DNA of 64,000 nt. It comes from Granulicatella sp041433555. Its GTDB lineage: Bacteria; Bacillota; Bacilli; Lactobacillales; Aerococcaceae. Of this stretch, positions 43,906 through 52,190 are shown piece by piece; positions within the stretch are counted from its first letter, which is position 1; each line of letters opens with the position of its first letter. The position numbers and the translations under genes were made by a program. The notes below the pieces were generated by a model. That model was not told where the DNA came from. It ran no database searches and was given only the letters and a program-made list of their open reading frames with translations. The stretch lies in contig NZ_JAPWBR010000008.1 in NCBI RefSeq assembly GCF_041433555.1, forward strand, positions 9,478-73,477, written 5' to 3'.

Positions 43906-45192
43906 TTATTGCTCTTCGTGTTTCTTTTGTTCGTGGCGCTGTTGATAGTACGCGCGAATCTCTTCGTTTTCCTCAGTAGCACGATAATGGACCTCAAAGC
44001 CATTCTTCTTCCAACTTAAAGTCGTCATGAGTTCATCCCATGTTGGCAATTTCACCTCAGGCAATTCAAACGGCACCATCTCAGACATATCTAACGAGTC
44101 TTTCCAAACTTCAAAGCGAGTCGAAACGAGTAATAGCGCAATACGTGTTAACAATTCACGTTTTTCTTCGTCCATATCCCCTGCTGCCTTCAAGAACTCT
44201 TGCACATAATGCATAAACTGTCCGTATAAATCATTCACCGTATCGATTCCAACAGAAAATAGTAGTTCAAAGAACACATTCCAGAACAATTCCAGTTCTT
44301 CATCGCTCACCGATTCCGTCCATTTCTTGAACGTTTGGTCATTCAACTGACTATTTTTGGTTAATTTTTCCATCTTAATAAATTGACCGTCTTCAATCTC
44401 CCATGTCATGGCGCTATGTTGCATCGCACCGGTGGCATTACTTTTGACAATGACATACGGCACTTCGGATTCTAGCATTAATCCAACAAGTGAATCTTGT
44501 GGAATATAACGCATCGCTAATGGCACTATATTTTGATATCCTTTTGTTTCAAGTACAGAACGGTACAATCCAGGAGAATCAAAGCAGAAAATATCGACAA
44601 TGCGCAGTTGCACGTCTTCCTCCTGAGTAGCCGCAGCATAAATGGCTAAGTTACCACCCTTTGAATGTCCCGAAACCATTAAGTCCCCATCAAATAGACT
44701 GGCTTGTTTGGCTAAATACTCCTTGGCATCCGTCTGAGCCGCAACAAGTGGTGAATACGTCATTAGGAAGTCTTCCTTCCAGCCAATCAGCGTTTCATCC
44801 GTCCCTCTAAACACAACAAGTCTGACACTAGGTTCTACTTCCACCGTGACAGCTGCGAATTGTTTTGTTGTATCTTTATCCCAAACGCTTACCACACCGA
44901 AGAATTTCAACGATTGGAAACGAGGTGCATCCGCAATCACTTGCGATACTTCATGTCGCTCCTGCGTTATCATCATTGGATTCTCATCGAATAATTCTTG
45001 TTTATGTTCCTGCATATACTCGGCGATTTCTTTCACTGTGACAAAATTCTCACCATTTTCATCGCTTGGAACAACTTTTTCAAGTGGTAAATACTCTAAT
45101 TCCGTTAAAACTAATGCGTCGATTTCAGAAAAGGCTCTTTCTTCAAACGAAACGTGCCCAAACTCTTTAATATAATCCAACATGTTTTTCAT
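43906..45192 (-). CDS. DUF2974 lipase-like alpha/beta hydrolase
   Basis: This 428-residue protein has an alpha/beta-hydrolase core with the nucleophile elbow VSGHSKGGNLAIY (Ser177), the upstream strand VVFRGTDETLIGWKEDF and the acid region FCFDSPGLYR. These fit the DUF2974/Mbeg1-like family common in lactic acid bacteria; substrates are unknown. No signal peptide is seen, so it is cytoplasmic. I start at ATG 45192 with TGGAGGATTTT; the open frame runs 11 codons further. It is divergent from the DUF1846 gene. Confidence 0.82.
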   Translation of the reverse strand: MKNMLDYIKEFGHVSFEERAFSEIDALVLTELEYLPLEKVVPSDENGENFVTVKEIAEYMQEHKQELFDENPMMITQERHEVSQVIADAPRFQSLKFFGVVSVWDKDTTKQFAAVTVEVEPSVRLVVFRGTDETLIGWKEDFLMTYSPLVAAQTDAKEYLAKQASLFDGDLMVSGHSKGGNLAIYAAATQEEDVQLRIVDIFCFDSPGLYRSVLETKGYQNIVPLAMRYIPQDSLVGLMLESEVPYVIVKSNATGAMQHSAMTWEIEDGQFIKMEKLTKNSQLNDQTFKKWTESVSDEELELFWNVFFELLFSVGIDTVNDLYGQFMHYVQEFLKAAGDMDEEKRELLTRIALLLVSTRFEVWKDSLDMSEMVPFELPEVKLPTWDELMTTLSWKKNGFEVHYRATEENEEIRAYYQQRHEQKKHEEQ

Positions 45193-45352
45193 ACGAAAAT
45201 CCTCCATTATTTTGAGTGAGTCCATTACTATTCTACTCTGTCATTATGGCACTTGCAACTCTTTTTCCTGTGGGGCAAAAAGCCGTCATTTTCTATAGAA
45301 TTCGCCCTTTTTTCGTGCTATACTACTGAAATGAAATTAAGGGGGTTGTTGT

Positions 45353-46840
45353 ATGAAATTAGGATTTGATAGCGAGAAATACCTTGAAGAACAAAGTCAA
45401 TTCATTCTTCAACGAGTAAACGCTTATGACAAACTATACTTAGAGTTCGGAGGCAAACTAATCGGCGATTTCCACGCGATGCGAGTATTGCCAGGATTCG
45501 ATCCAGACGGAAAAATCAAATTACTTCACCGCCTACGCGACCAAGCAGAGATTATTATCTGCGTGTACGCTGGTGATATCGAACAAAATAAAGTTCGCAG
45601 TGACCTTGGGATTACTTATGACCAAGATGTTCTTCGCTTAATGGACGACCTTCACTATTGGGACCTTAAAATTAACAGCGTCCTCATCACTCGTTACACA
45701 GGGCAACCTGCTGCAACGCAATTCAAAAACTCACTCGAACGTCGCGGAATTAAAGTATACACGCACGGCTACACAGAAGGCTATCCGATGGACGTCGAAA
45801 CCATCGTTAGTGACGCAGGATATGGCGCAAACGAATTTATCGAAACGACTCGCCCACTTGTCGTCGTAACCGCTCCTGGTGCCAACAGCGGAAAACTAGC
45901 GACTTGCTTAAGCCAGTTGTATCACGAAACAAAACGTGGACGTCGTGCCGGCTATTCTAAATTCGAAACATTCCCTGTATGGAATTTACCATTAAATCAC
46001 CCAGTTAACGTGGCGTATGAAGCAGCCACTGCAGACTTAGAAGATGTCAACATGATTGATACCTTCCACCTTGCAAAATACGGTGAAACAACCGTGAACT
46101 ACAACCGAGACATCGAAGCCTTCCCACTTCTCCGTCGTATTTTGACGAAGATTTACGGCGACGCCCCAATCCCTTACAACTCTCCAACAGATATGGGCGT
46201 GAACCGTGTCGGATTTGCTATCACTGATGATGAAGTCGTTCGCGAAGCTTCCAACCAAGAAATCATCCGCCGTTACTACGCAGGCCAATGCGATTACAAA
46301 CGCGGAATCGGAACACTGGAAGCAGCTCAACGTGGCAAATACATCATGGAAGAAAGTGGACTCTCTCCACAAGACCGTCCAGTTGTAAAAGCCGCTCTTA
46401 AAAAAGAAGCTGAAGCCAAAGTCCCAGTTGTAGCCTTACAACTTCCAAACGGCAAAATCATTACAGGAAAACAATCAGACACCATGACAGCCAGCGCAGC
46501 CTGCCTACTCAACTGCATTAAGGAATTAGCAGAAATTGGTGACTCTATCCATTTATTACCACCAGTCATTTTAAATGCGATTGGACAACTCGGAAGCGAC
46601 GTTCTAAAACACCAACGCCGCTCACTCGATAGCAAAGAAGTCTTAATCGCACTCAGCATCTCAGCAGTCACTAACCCTGCCGCAGAAGCTGCCAAAAACC
46701 AATTACAAAACTTGCGCCACTTACAAGCACACAGCACCGTCATCCTTCAAAAAGCCGACGAAGAAACCTTCCGAAGCCTAGGAGTGATGGCGACTTGCGA
46801 ACCACAATTTGCTGGCACAAACCTTTACTACACAAACTAA
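45353..46840 (+). CDS. DUF1846 family protein (UPF0371)
   Basis: This 495-residue protein matches the DUF1846 family: the N-terminus GFDSEKYLEEQSQFIL, KIKLLHRLRDQAEIIICVYAGDIEQ, the VVTAPGANSGKLATCLSQLYHE nucleotide-binding-like segment, and SPTDMGVNRVGFAITDD. Length is that of the family, which occurs widely in Bacillota. Its function is not established. ATG 45353 follows AAGGGGG. It is a single-gene unit with a strong terminator. Confidence 0.88.
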   Translation: MKLGFDSEKYLEEQSQFILQRVNAYDKLYLEFGGKLIGDFHAMRVLPGFDPDGKIKLLHRLRDQAEIIICVYAGDIEQNKVRSDLGITYDQDVLRLMDDLHYWDLKINSVLITRYTGQPAATQFKNSLERRGIKVYTHGYTEGYPMDVETIVSDAGYGANEFIETTRPLVVVTAPGANSGKLATCLSQLYHETKRGRRAGYSKFETFPVWNLPLNHPVNVAYEAATADLEDVNMIDTFHLAKYGETTVNYNRDIEAFPLLRRILTKIYGDAPIPYNSPTDMGVNRVGFAITDDEVVREASNQEIIRRYYAGQCDYKRGIGTLEAAQRGKYIMEESGLSPQDRPVVKAALKKEAEAKVPVVALQLPNGKIITGKQSDTMTASAACLLNCIKELAEIGDSIHLLPPVILNAIGQLGSDVLKHQRRSLDSKEVLIALSISAVTNPAAEAAKNQLQNLRHLQAHSTVILQKADEETFRSLGVMATCEPQFAGTNLYYTN

Positions 46841-46844
46841 CCTC

Positions 46845-46876
46845 CAGCCCTCTCCAATCGGACGAGGGCTTTTTTA
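46845..46876 (+). terminator. Terminator of the DUF1846 gene
   Basis: A perfect 7-bp stem (AGCCCTC with GAGGGCT) is followed by TTTTTTA, 5 bp past the stop. Confidence 0.88.
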
Positions 46877-47017
46877 TTAGCACAATCATCCTCCTAGCAC
46901 CCGTCTCAGCACTCTCCCTGTTCCTCTAGCTGTCCCTAAGACCTATTCCTCTTTCCAACACCTCTTTCTAGAAGCAGAACCCTAAAAGTCCGCATTCTCT
47001 CCTTTTTTCAAAAAAAT

Positions 47018-47316
47018 CTTCGTTACTTTGAAATTCGGCCTCTTAAAATAATCAATTCATCAATGTATTAATAAAAACGGAGAACTCCCCGGATTCTATG
47101 ATAGTAATAATAGCGAGTGTAATCGATGCGAATTAGTGACTCTGGAAATTTATTTCCTAGAGTCACTTTGAGGCTCGATAGGTGATGAGACGTAAGGCTC
47201 ACACCGGTACAGCTATTATCACTATCATGAAGATATCCGAGGAGAGTTCGTAGTTTTTATAATTTGTTTGATGTTCTGAACTTATTTCTCTGCTCCCGAA
47301 TTTCAAAGGAACGAAG
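47018..47316. repeat. Foldback element B2 with 21-bp terminal inverted repeats
   Basis: The left end CTTCGTTACTTTGAAATTCGG and the complement of the right end (47296-47316) agree in 20 of 21 positions. A second inverted pair starts at 47074 (AAAAACGGAGAACTC) and ends at 47258. The centre holds a hairpin GTGACTCTGGAAA/TTTCCTAGAGTCAC (about 47134-47164). It shares CACCGGTACAGCTATTATC with element B1. It looks like a non-coding MITE. Confidence 0.8.
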
Positions 47317-47340
47317 TTCCTTTATTCATTTTTTTGCACA

Positions 47341-47370
47341 AAAAAAATCGAGAGCGTGTCTCGATTTTTC
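47341..47370 (-). terminator. Terminator of the pot operon
   Basis: AAAATCGAGA and TCTCGATTTT pair perfectly around a 5-base loop and run into a T-tract on the minus strand, directly past the potD stop. Confidence 0.88.
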
Positions 47371-48441
47371 TTAGTTTCTAAAGATCTTGGCTTCTAAAAA
47401 GAGGTCGTTGTAAAGCGATAATAGGTCGGTTCCTAAATTCTCGTAAACCTCCATTTTTTCCATCGCTTCCTCACTCGGATAGAAGCTCTCATCCGAAGTA
47501 ATTTCTTCTGGTAAGAGTGCTAGCGCATCCTTGTTAGGAGTTGCATACCCAACATACTGAGCATTCTTAGCTGCGATTTCCGGACGCAACATGAAGTTGA
47601 TAAACGCATACGCGCCTTCCTTGTTGCCAACCGTTTTTGGAATGACAATATTATCAAACCATAAGTTCGTTCCTTCGCTTGGAACCACATAGGCTAAATC
47701 TTCATTCTCGCTCAACATTTTTGAGGCTTCTCCAGAGAAAGTCACGGCTACGTTTGCTTCCCCTTGAATCATATACATCTTCATTTCGTCAGCGATGATT
47801 GCTTTAGCATTTGGCATCAATGTCTTCAAGAACTTACCAGATTCTTTAACAATCGTTTCGTCTTTTTCATTGAGAGAATACCCTTGAGTTTGTAAGGCAA
47901 TCCCCATCATTTCACGAGCACCATCGATAAAGAGAATCGAATCTTTCAAATCCGTTTTCCATAAATCGCGCCACTCGCTTATAAACCCTTCTGGATAAAC
48001 TTTCTTATTATAAACAATTCCTAGCGTTCCCCAGAAATAAGGGATGCTATAAGTGTTGTCTGGGTCAAAGGATTTATGCAAGAAACGTGGATCGATATGT
48101 TCCATCCCTTTGATTTTTGAGTAATCCAGTTTTTCTAGTAAGTTCTCTTTTACCATCTTATTGATAGTGTACTCACTAGGAATGGCGATATCGTAGTTTG
48201 TTCCACCTTGCTTAATTTTTGTGAGCATGGCTTCGTTGGAATCGAACGTTTCATAAATGACCTTATAACCCGTTTCTTCTTCAAACTGTGTAATGAGTTC
48301 TGGGTCGATATAGTCTCCCCAGTTATATACGATAATTGTTTGAGGATCTCCTGCCGTTGCCGTTTCAAAATTCTTACGGATTCCAAACAACACTAGGCAA
48401 GATACTACGATTGCCCCAATTAACATCGTTAGTCGCTTCAT
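47371..48441 (-). CDS. potD: Spermidine/putrescine-binding protein PotD
   Basis: This 356-residue extracytoplasmic protein binds polyamines for PotABC. After an N-terminal hydrophobic segment (IGAIVVSCLVLFGI, possibly lipid-anchored at Cys15) come the family motifs VYNWGDYIDPELITQFEEETG, NYDIAIPSEYTINKM and SIPYFWGTLGIVYNKK. Length matches PotD. Its start overlaps the potC stop by 4 bp. It is the last gene of the operon. Confidence 0.92.
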   Translation of the reverse strand: MKRLTMLIGAIVVSCLVLFGIRKNFETATAGDPQTIIVYNWGDYIDPELITQFEEETGYKVIYETFDSNEAMLTKIKQGGTNYDIAIPSEYTINKMVKENLLEKLDYSKIKGMEHIDPRFLHKSFDPDNTYSIPYFWGTLGIVYNKKVYPEGFISEWRDLWKTDLKDSILFIDGAREMMGIALQTQGYSLNEKDETIVKESGKFLKTLMPNAKAIIADEMKMYMIQGEANVAVTFSGEASKMLSENEDLAYVVPSEGTNLWFDNIVIPKTVGNKEGAYAFINFMLRPEIAAKNAQYVGYATPNKDALALLPEEITSDESFYPSEEAMEKMEVYENLGTDLLSLYNDLFLEAKIFRN

Positions 48442-49274
48442 AGTGTGACTCCTTTCAATAAGTCACTCTCAGCGTTTTTCCCATTTACTCGTTTTTGTTG
48501 GAATTTTTGAATGAAGTAATATCCAATTACAAGTGATAATGAGAATAGGAACATCAATGTACTTAAGGCATTGATTTCTAAGCTGATTCCTTGGCGCGCA
48601 CGTGAGTAGATTTCAACGGCTATCGTTGAGAATCCATTCCCTGTTACGAAGAATGTCACGGCAAAGTCGTCTAACGAATAAGTAAATGCCATAAAGAATC
48701 CACTGAGAATTCCTGGTGTAATCGATGGTAAAACGATGCGTGTTAATACTTGTGAGCTTGTAGCACCTAAGTCACGAGCCGCTGTAATCATCGATGGGTT
48801 CATTTCTGATAATTTTGGTAAAACCATTAGTACAACGATTGGAATGTTAAACGCGATGTGCGCAAGTAATACCGACATAAAGCCGAGTTTGAATCCAACC
48901 ACTGTGAAGAGAATTAAAAGGCTGGCACCGATGATAACGTCAGGAGATACCATCAAAATATTGTTAAAGCCTAATAATACTTGTTTGCGACGGTTTGAAC
49001 GGATGTAATGGATCATGATGGCTCCAAGAGTTCCAATCACAGTCGCAATTAAAGATGATAAGAGTGCAAGAATCAGTGTATCTAACACAATTCCGATTAA
49101 ACGTGTATCCGCAAGAACGGCTTTATAATGGTCAAGTGTGAAACTCTCGAATCCGTTCATGCTACCAGCACTGTTAAATGAGTAAAAAATCAGGTAGAAA
49201 ATCGGAGCGTATAAAACTACGAATACGAAAACTAAGTAGAGATTCGTCCACTTGCTATAATTTTCTAATTTCAT
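48438..49274 (-). CDS. potC: Spermidine/putrescine permease PotC
   Basis: This 278-residue membrane protein has six helices and the BPD_transp_1 core with the EAA loop (TAARDLGATSSQVLTRIVLPS), preceded by the FNIPIVVLMVLPKL segment. It forms the polyamine channel with PotB. It overlaps potB and potD by 4 bp each, indicating coupled translation. Confidence 0.92.
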   Translation of the reverse strand: MKLENYSKWTNLYLVFVFVVLYAPIFYLIFYSFNSAGSMNGFESFTLDHYKAVLADTRLIGIVLDTLILALLSSLIATVIGTLGAIMIHYIRSNRRKQVLLGFNNILMVSPDVIIGASLLILFTVVGFKLGFMSVLLAHIAFNIPIVVLMVLPKLSEMNPSMITAARDLGATSSQVLTRIVLPSITPGILSGFFMAFTYSLDDFAVTFFVTGNGFSTIAVEIYSRARQGISLEINALSTLMFLFSLSLVIGYYFIQKFQQKRVNGKNAESDLLKGVTL

Positions 49275-50083
49275 TCTGATACGCCTCCTTTTCTACGGTC
49301 TCTTGTAATAAACATTAAAATAATCATCGCTACAATCAATACAACCCCGATGGTAGAACCCATTCCCCAGTTTTGTGTTACTAAGAAATGTTGCTCAACG
49401 GCTGTACCAAGTGTAATCACGCGGTTTCCTCCAATTAAACGAGTCAACATGAAGAGTGAGAGTGATGGAATAAATACGGCTTGTACTCCACTACGCACCC
49501 CATTCATCGTTAATGGGAAGATAACACGTCTAAACGTATCCCATTTTGTTGCCCCAAGGTCGCGGCTTGCCGCAATGAGAGAACTTGGCAACTCTTCGAT
49601 AGAGTTGAAGATTGGCAAAATCATAAATGGTAACTCGATGTACGCTGCTACCGTTAAGAAACTGAAGTCAGTGAATAGGAATTCTTGTGGTGCCAATCCA
49701 AATAATGAAAGGAAGTTGTTCACTGTTCCTGTTTGGCTAAAGATTCCGATAAATGCATAGGCTTTTAATAGTAGGTTTACCCATGTCGGTAAGATGATTA
49801 ATAAAAGCCATAGTTGTTTATGTTTTGTACGACTTAGGAAAAGTGCTGTTGGATAACTCACGAGTAGCGTTACAAGTGTTACTAGAAATGCGTACCACAC
49901 AGAGTTGAATGTCATTTCTAAGTAGTTTCCTGACGCGAAATAGTTCGTGTAGTTTCCAAGCGTTACTTGACCATTGATGTCGAAGAATGATTTATAAAAA
50001 ATCATTCCAAGTGGCGTTACTACGAATAATAACAACCAGATAAAGTATGGAATGGAAAATAATAGACGCGATTGTTTAGTCAT
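49271..50083 (-). CDS. potB: Spermidine/putrescine permease PotB
   Basis: This 270-residue permease has the PotB/CysT-like core with EAA loop (AASRDLGATKWDTFRRVIFPL) and N-terminal segment IPYFIWLLLFVVTPLGMIFYKSF (two parts of the first helix). It pairs with PotC. It overlaps potA by 8 bp and potC by 4 bp. Confidence 0.92.
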   Translation of the reverse strand: MTKQSRLLFSIPYFIWLLLFVVTPLGMIFYKSFFDINGQVTLGNYTNYFASGNYLEMTFNSVWYAFLVTLVTLLVSYPTALFLSRTKHKQLWLLLIILPTWVNLLLKAYAFIGIFSQTGTVNNFLSLFGLAPQEFLFTDFSFLTVAAYIELPFMILPIFNSIEELPSSLIAASRDLGATKWDTFRRVIFPLTMNGVRSGVQAVFIPSLSLFMLTRLIGGNRVITLGTAVEQHFLVTQNWGMGSTIGVVLIVAMIILMFITRDRRKGGVSE

Positions 50084-51182
50084 TTTCTTCTACCTCGTCT
50101 TCGTAGCTTTCTAAACGAGCGTCGAAGTCTTCTTCACTTTCTCCAAAACGCATTACGTGGATATCTTGTGGTTCAAAGTATAAGCCCACTTTTGATCCAA
50201 CTTCTGCCTTACGAGTTGAGTGAATCATCCATTCGTTGCCATTTTCGTCATAGCAGATGATTTCGTAGTGGACTCCGCGGAACAATTGCGTGTCCACTTC
50301 AACTGTTAATTTTCCTTTGTCGATAGACGTTAACGATAAGTCTTCTGGACGAATCACGATCTCAACTTTTTCGTTTGGACGCATACCGGCATCGGCACAC
50401 TCGAATTCTTTTCCAACGAACTCAACAAGGTAGTCTTCTTTCATGACACCATCAACGATATTACTTTCACCGATAAAGTCCGCAACGAAACGGTTGATTG
50501 GCTCGTCGTAAATATCAACTGGCGTTCCTGATTGAACGATTTCCCCTTTGCTCATAACGAAGATTTCATCACTCATCGCTAACGCTTCTTCTTGGTCATG
50601 CGTTACAAAGATAAATGTGATTCCTAGACGTTGTTGCAATTCACGAAGTTCGTATTGCATGTCTGTACGAAGTTTTAAGTCTAATGCTGATAATGGTTCA
50701 TCAAGTAGTAGCACTTCTGGTTCATTGACAAGCGCGCGGGCGATGGCCACACGTTGTTGTTGTCCCCCAGACATTTGTGAGATTTCACGGTTTTCGTATC
50801 CAGATAATTGCACCATTTTTAAAGCGTCTGCCACTTTTTCTTTAATGATGTTTTCTGGAGTTTTCTTTAAACGTAATCCAAACGCGATATTTTCGAATAC
50901 GTTCATATGTGGGAATAATGCGTAGTCTTGGAAAACAGTGTTCACTTTACGTTTGTTTGGCGGAAGGTTAGTAACGTCTGCCCCGTTTAAAGTCACTTTT
51001 CCGTTTGATACATCTGTAAATCCAGCGATAATACGCAAGATTGTTGTTTTACCGCATCCCGAAGGCCCTAGTAATGTATAGAATTTTCCTTTTTCGATTT
51101 CGAAGTTAATATTTTTTAATACATGAGTGTCCTCATAAAATTTGTTCACATTCTCAAATGAGATAATTGTGTTGTTTGACAT
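50076..51182 (-). CDS. potA: Spermidine/putrescine transporter ATPase PotA
   Basis: This 368-residue ATPase has Walker A (GPSGCGKTT), signature (MSGGQQQRVAIARAL), Walker B (VLLLDEPLSALD), H-loop (VTHDQEEALAMSD) and a C-terminal TOBE regulatory domain (VIRPEDLSLTSIDKG). I start at ATG 51182; GTG 51191 is in frame but overlaps the AGG ribosome site. An acidic tail (ESYEDEVEEND) ends the protein. It lies 22 bp after the regulator gene. Confidence 0.93.
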   Translation of the reverse strand: MSNNTIISFENVNKFYEDTHVLKNINFEIEKGKFYTLLGPSGCGKTTILRIIAGFTDVSNGKVTLNGADVTNLPPNKRKVNTVFQDYALFPHMNVFENIAFGLRLKKTPENIIKEKVADALKMVQLSGYENREISQMSGGQQQRVAIARALVNEPEVLLLDEPLSALDLKLRTDMQYELRELQQRLGITFIFVTHDQEEALAMSDEIFVMSKGEIVQSGTPVDIYDEPINRFVADFIGESNIVDGVMKEDYLVEFVGKEFECADAGMRPNEKVEIVIRPEDLSLTSIDKGKLTVEVDTQLFRGVHYEIICYDENGNEWMIHSTRKAEVGSKVGLYFEPQDIHVMRFGESEEDFDARLESYEDEVEEND

Positions 51183-51204
51183 TGCTAGCACCTAACTTTC
51201 TTAA

Positions 51205-51747
51205 TTATAAATATGAATCTGTCGCCACGACTAAAACTTTCGATGTTGTCTTAGCGGCGTTGCTAATTTGGTGTTTGGCTTTCGCCTCAAAATAGAAGGA
51301 CTCTCCCTTGGAAACTACTTCAACTTGTTTACCGACTTTGACCTGAATAGAACCTTCGAGCACATACCCAAATGTTTCTGCAAGTGACGGTTGGAACGCC
51401 TTGTACGCTCCCCCAACGGCAAACTCTAGAATCACGGGTTCCATCTCATGCTCGTTCGAGTCTGGATTGAGCCACGTTACCGTCGTTTGGTGCTTGGCGT
51501 CTTCCATCATCGTCATATCCTCTTCGCGGTAAATCGTGAGCGCCTCTTCTGGCCCCTCATCGAAAAAGTCCGCTGCAGGGCATCCTAACACTTCAAGAAT
51601 ATCAAAGAACGTATCCATTGATGGCGAGCTCAAATCATTCTCTAATTGCGAGATATATCCCTTTGACAAATCTGTTCTCTCTGCTAACTCTTCTTGCGTT
51701 AAACCCTTTTGAATACGGAGGGCACGCAGTTGATGACCGATTTCCAT
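51205..51747 (-). CDS. XRE-cupin transcriptional regulator of polyamine uptake
   Basis: This 180-residue protein joins an N-terminal helix-turn-helix (RIQKGLTQEELAERTDLSKG, then YISQLEND) to a C-terminal cupin (about 105-178). This layout is typical of regulators that sense small molecules and, in Lactobacillales, often precede potABCD. ATG 51747 follows AAAAGGAGAA. As the first gene of the operon it probably controls its own promoter. The ligand (polyamine) is inferred. Confidence 0.88.
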   Translation of the reverse strand: MEIGHQLRALRIQKGLTQEELAERTDLSKGYISQLENDLSSPSMDTFFDILEVLGCPAADFFDEGPEEALTIYREEDMTMMEDAKHQTTVTWLNPDSNEHEMEPVILEFAVGGAYKAFQPSLAETFGYVLEGSIQVKVGKQVEVVSKGESFYFEAKAKHQISNAAKTTSKVLVVATDSYL

Positions 51748-51764
51748 TGTCTTCTCCTTTTAAA

Positions 51765-51817
51765 CTAATTGTTTACTAACACAAAGACCATTATACATTA
51801 AGTTTAGTAATAGTCAA
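51765..51817 (-). promoter_or_regulatory. Promoter and likely operator of the regulator-pot operon
   Basis: TTGACT (51812-51817) and TATAAT (51790-51795) are 16 bp apart on the minus strand. Related 8-10 bp units (TTACTAAAC, TTAGTAAAC, TTAGTTTA) recur in both orientations from -33 to +25, which fits an operator for the XRE-cupin protein encoded first. Confidence 0.6.
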
Positions 51818-51912
51818 CAAATCAACCTCAAAAAATAGGACTTTTTTGAGAGTATATTTTTTCGCATGATAGTGCGGGTTTTGTGCTTATTTTTTCTCGT
51901 GAAAAAAGCTGA

Positions 51913-51932
51913 AATTATCATATATGATAATT
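51913..51932. repeat. 20-bp AT palindrome
   Basis: AATTATCATA and TATGATAATT form a perfect palindrome, followed by a near-repeat (ATTATC/GATAAT, 51931-51949). It resembles a Fur-type operator, but no gene start is close enough to claim one. Confidence 0.4.
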
Positions 51933-51965
51933 ATCTTTTATGATAATATTGCATCGTTTAAAAAA

Positions 51966-51993
51966 TCAAAATTAACTTATAAGTTAATTTTGA
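51966..51993. repeat. 28-bp perfect palindrome
   Basis: TCAAAATTAACTTA is followed directly by its reverse complement. The same design with compensatory changes occurs at 43866-43893. It may be a terminator for minus-strand transcripts from adcA. Confidence 0.7.
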
Positions 51994-51999
51994 GTAAAC

Positions 52000-52190
52000 A
52001 AAAACAGGATTCGATATCGAATCCTGTTTTGGTGTCTGCAGAAATTTATTCGCAGTGGTTTATTGACTTTCTTTTCATCACTCGTGATTCAAGAAAGTCT
52101 AATAAACTGTGCGGGCGAAAGACTACGAAACAGAATGACTTCACACTGTGAAATCATTCTTAGTTTCTGTCTTTCTGCCATCCTGTTTTT
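52000..52190. repeat. Foldback element A3, at the adcA 3' end
   Basis: Ends AAAAACAGGAT and ATCCTGTTTTT are inverted. The first 30 bp (52001-52030) are a perfect palindrome centred on GATATC. Next come hairpins GTTTATTGACTTTCTT with AAGAAAGTCTAATAAAC, and GAAAGACTACGAAAC with GTTTCTGTCTTTC enclosing AGAATGACTTCACA/TGTGAAATCATTCT. The last two match the right half of element A2 in layout. It overlaps the adcA stop and probably ends that transcript. Confidence 0.8.

Larger units (their letters stand above)
46841..47370. other. Gene-free stretch with a 299-bp foldback element
   Basis: This 530-bp gap contains the DUF1846 terminator, foldback element B2 (47018-47316) and the potD terminator. The part 46880-47010 is pyrimidine-rich with no recognisable content. 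Confidence 0.7.
51748..52188. other. Gap with promoter, palindromes and foldback element
   Basis: This 441-bp gap holds the pot promoter (51790-51817), a 20-bp AT palindrome (51913-51932), a 28-bp perfect palindrome (51966-51993) and foldback element A3 (52000-52190). No gene is seen. Confidence 0.7.

Noticed and set aside
51966..51993. AdcR operator for adcA
   Set aside because: The half-sites TTAAC/GTTAA are six bases apart where AdcR needs two, and the site lies downstream of adcA, not at its promoter.
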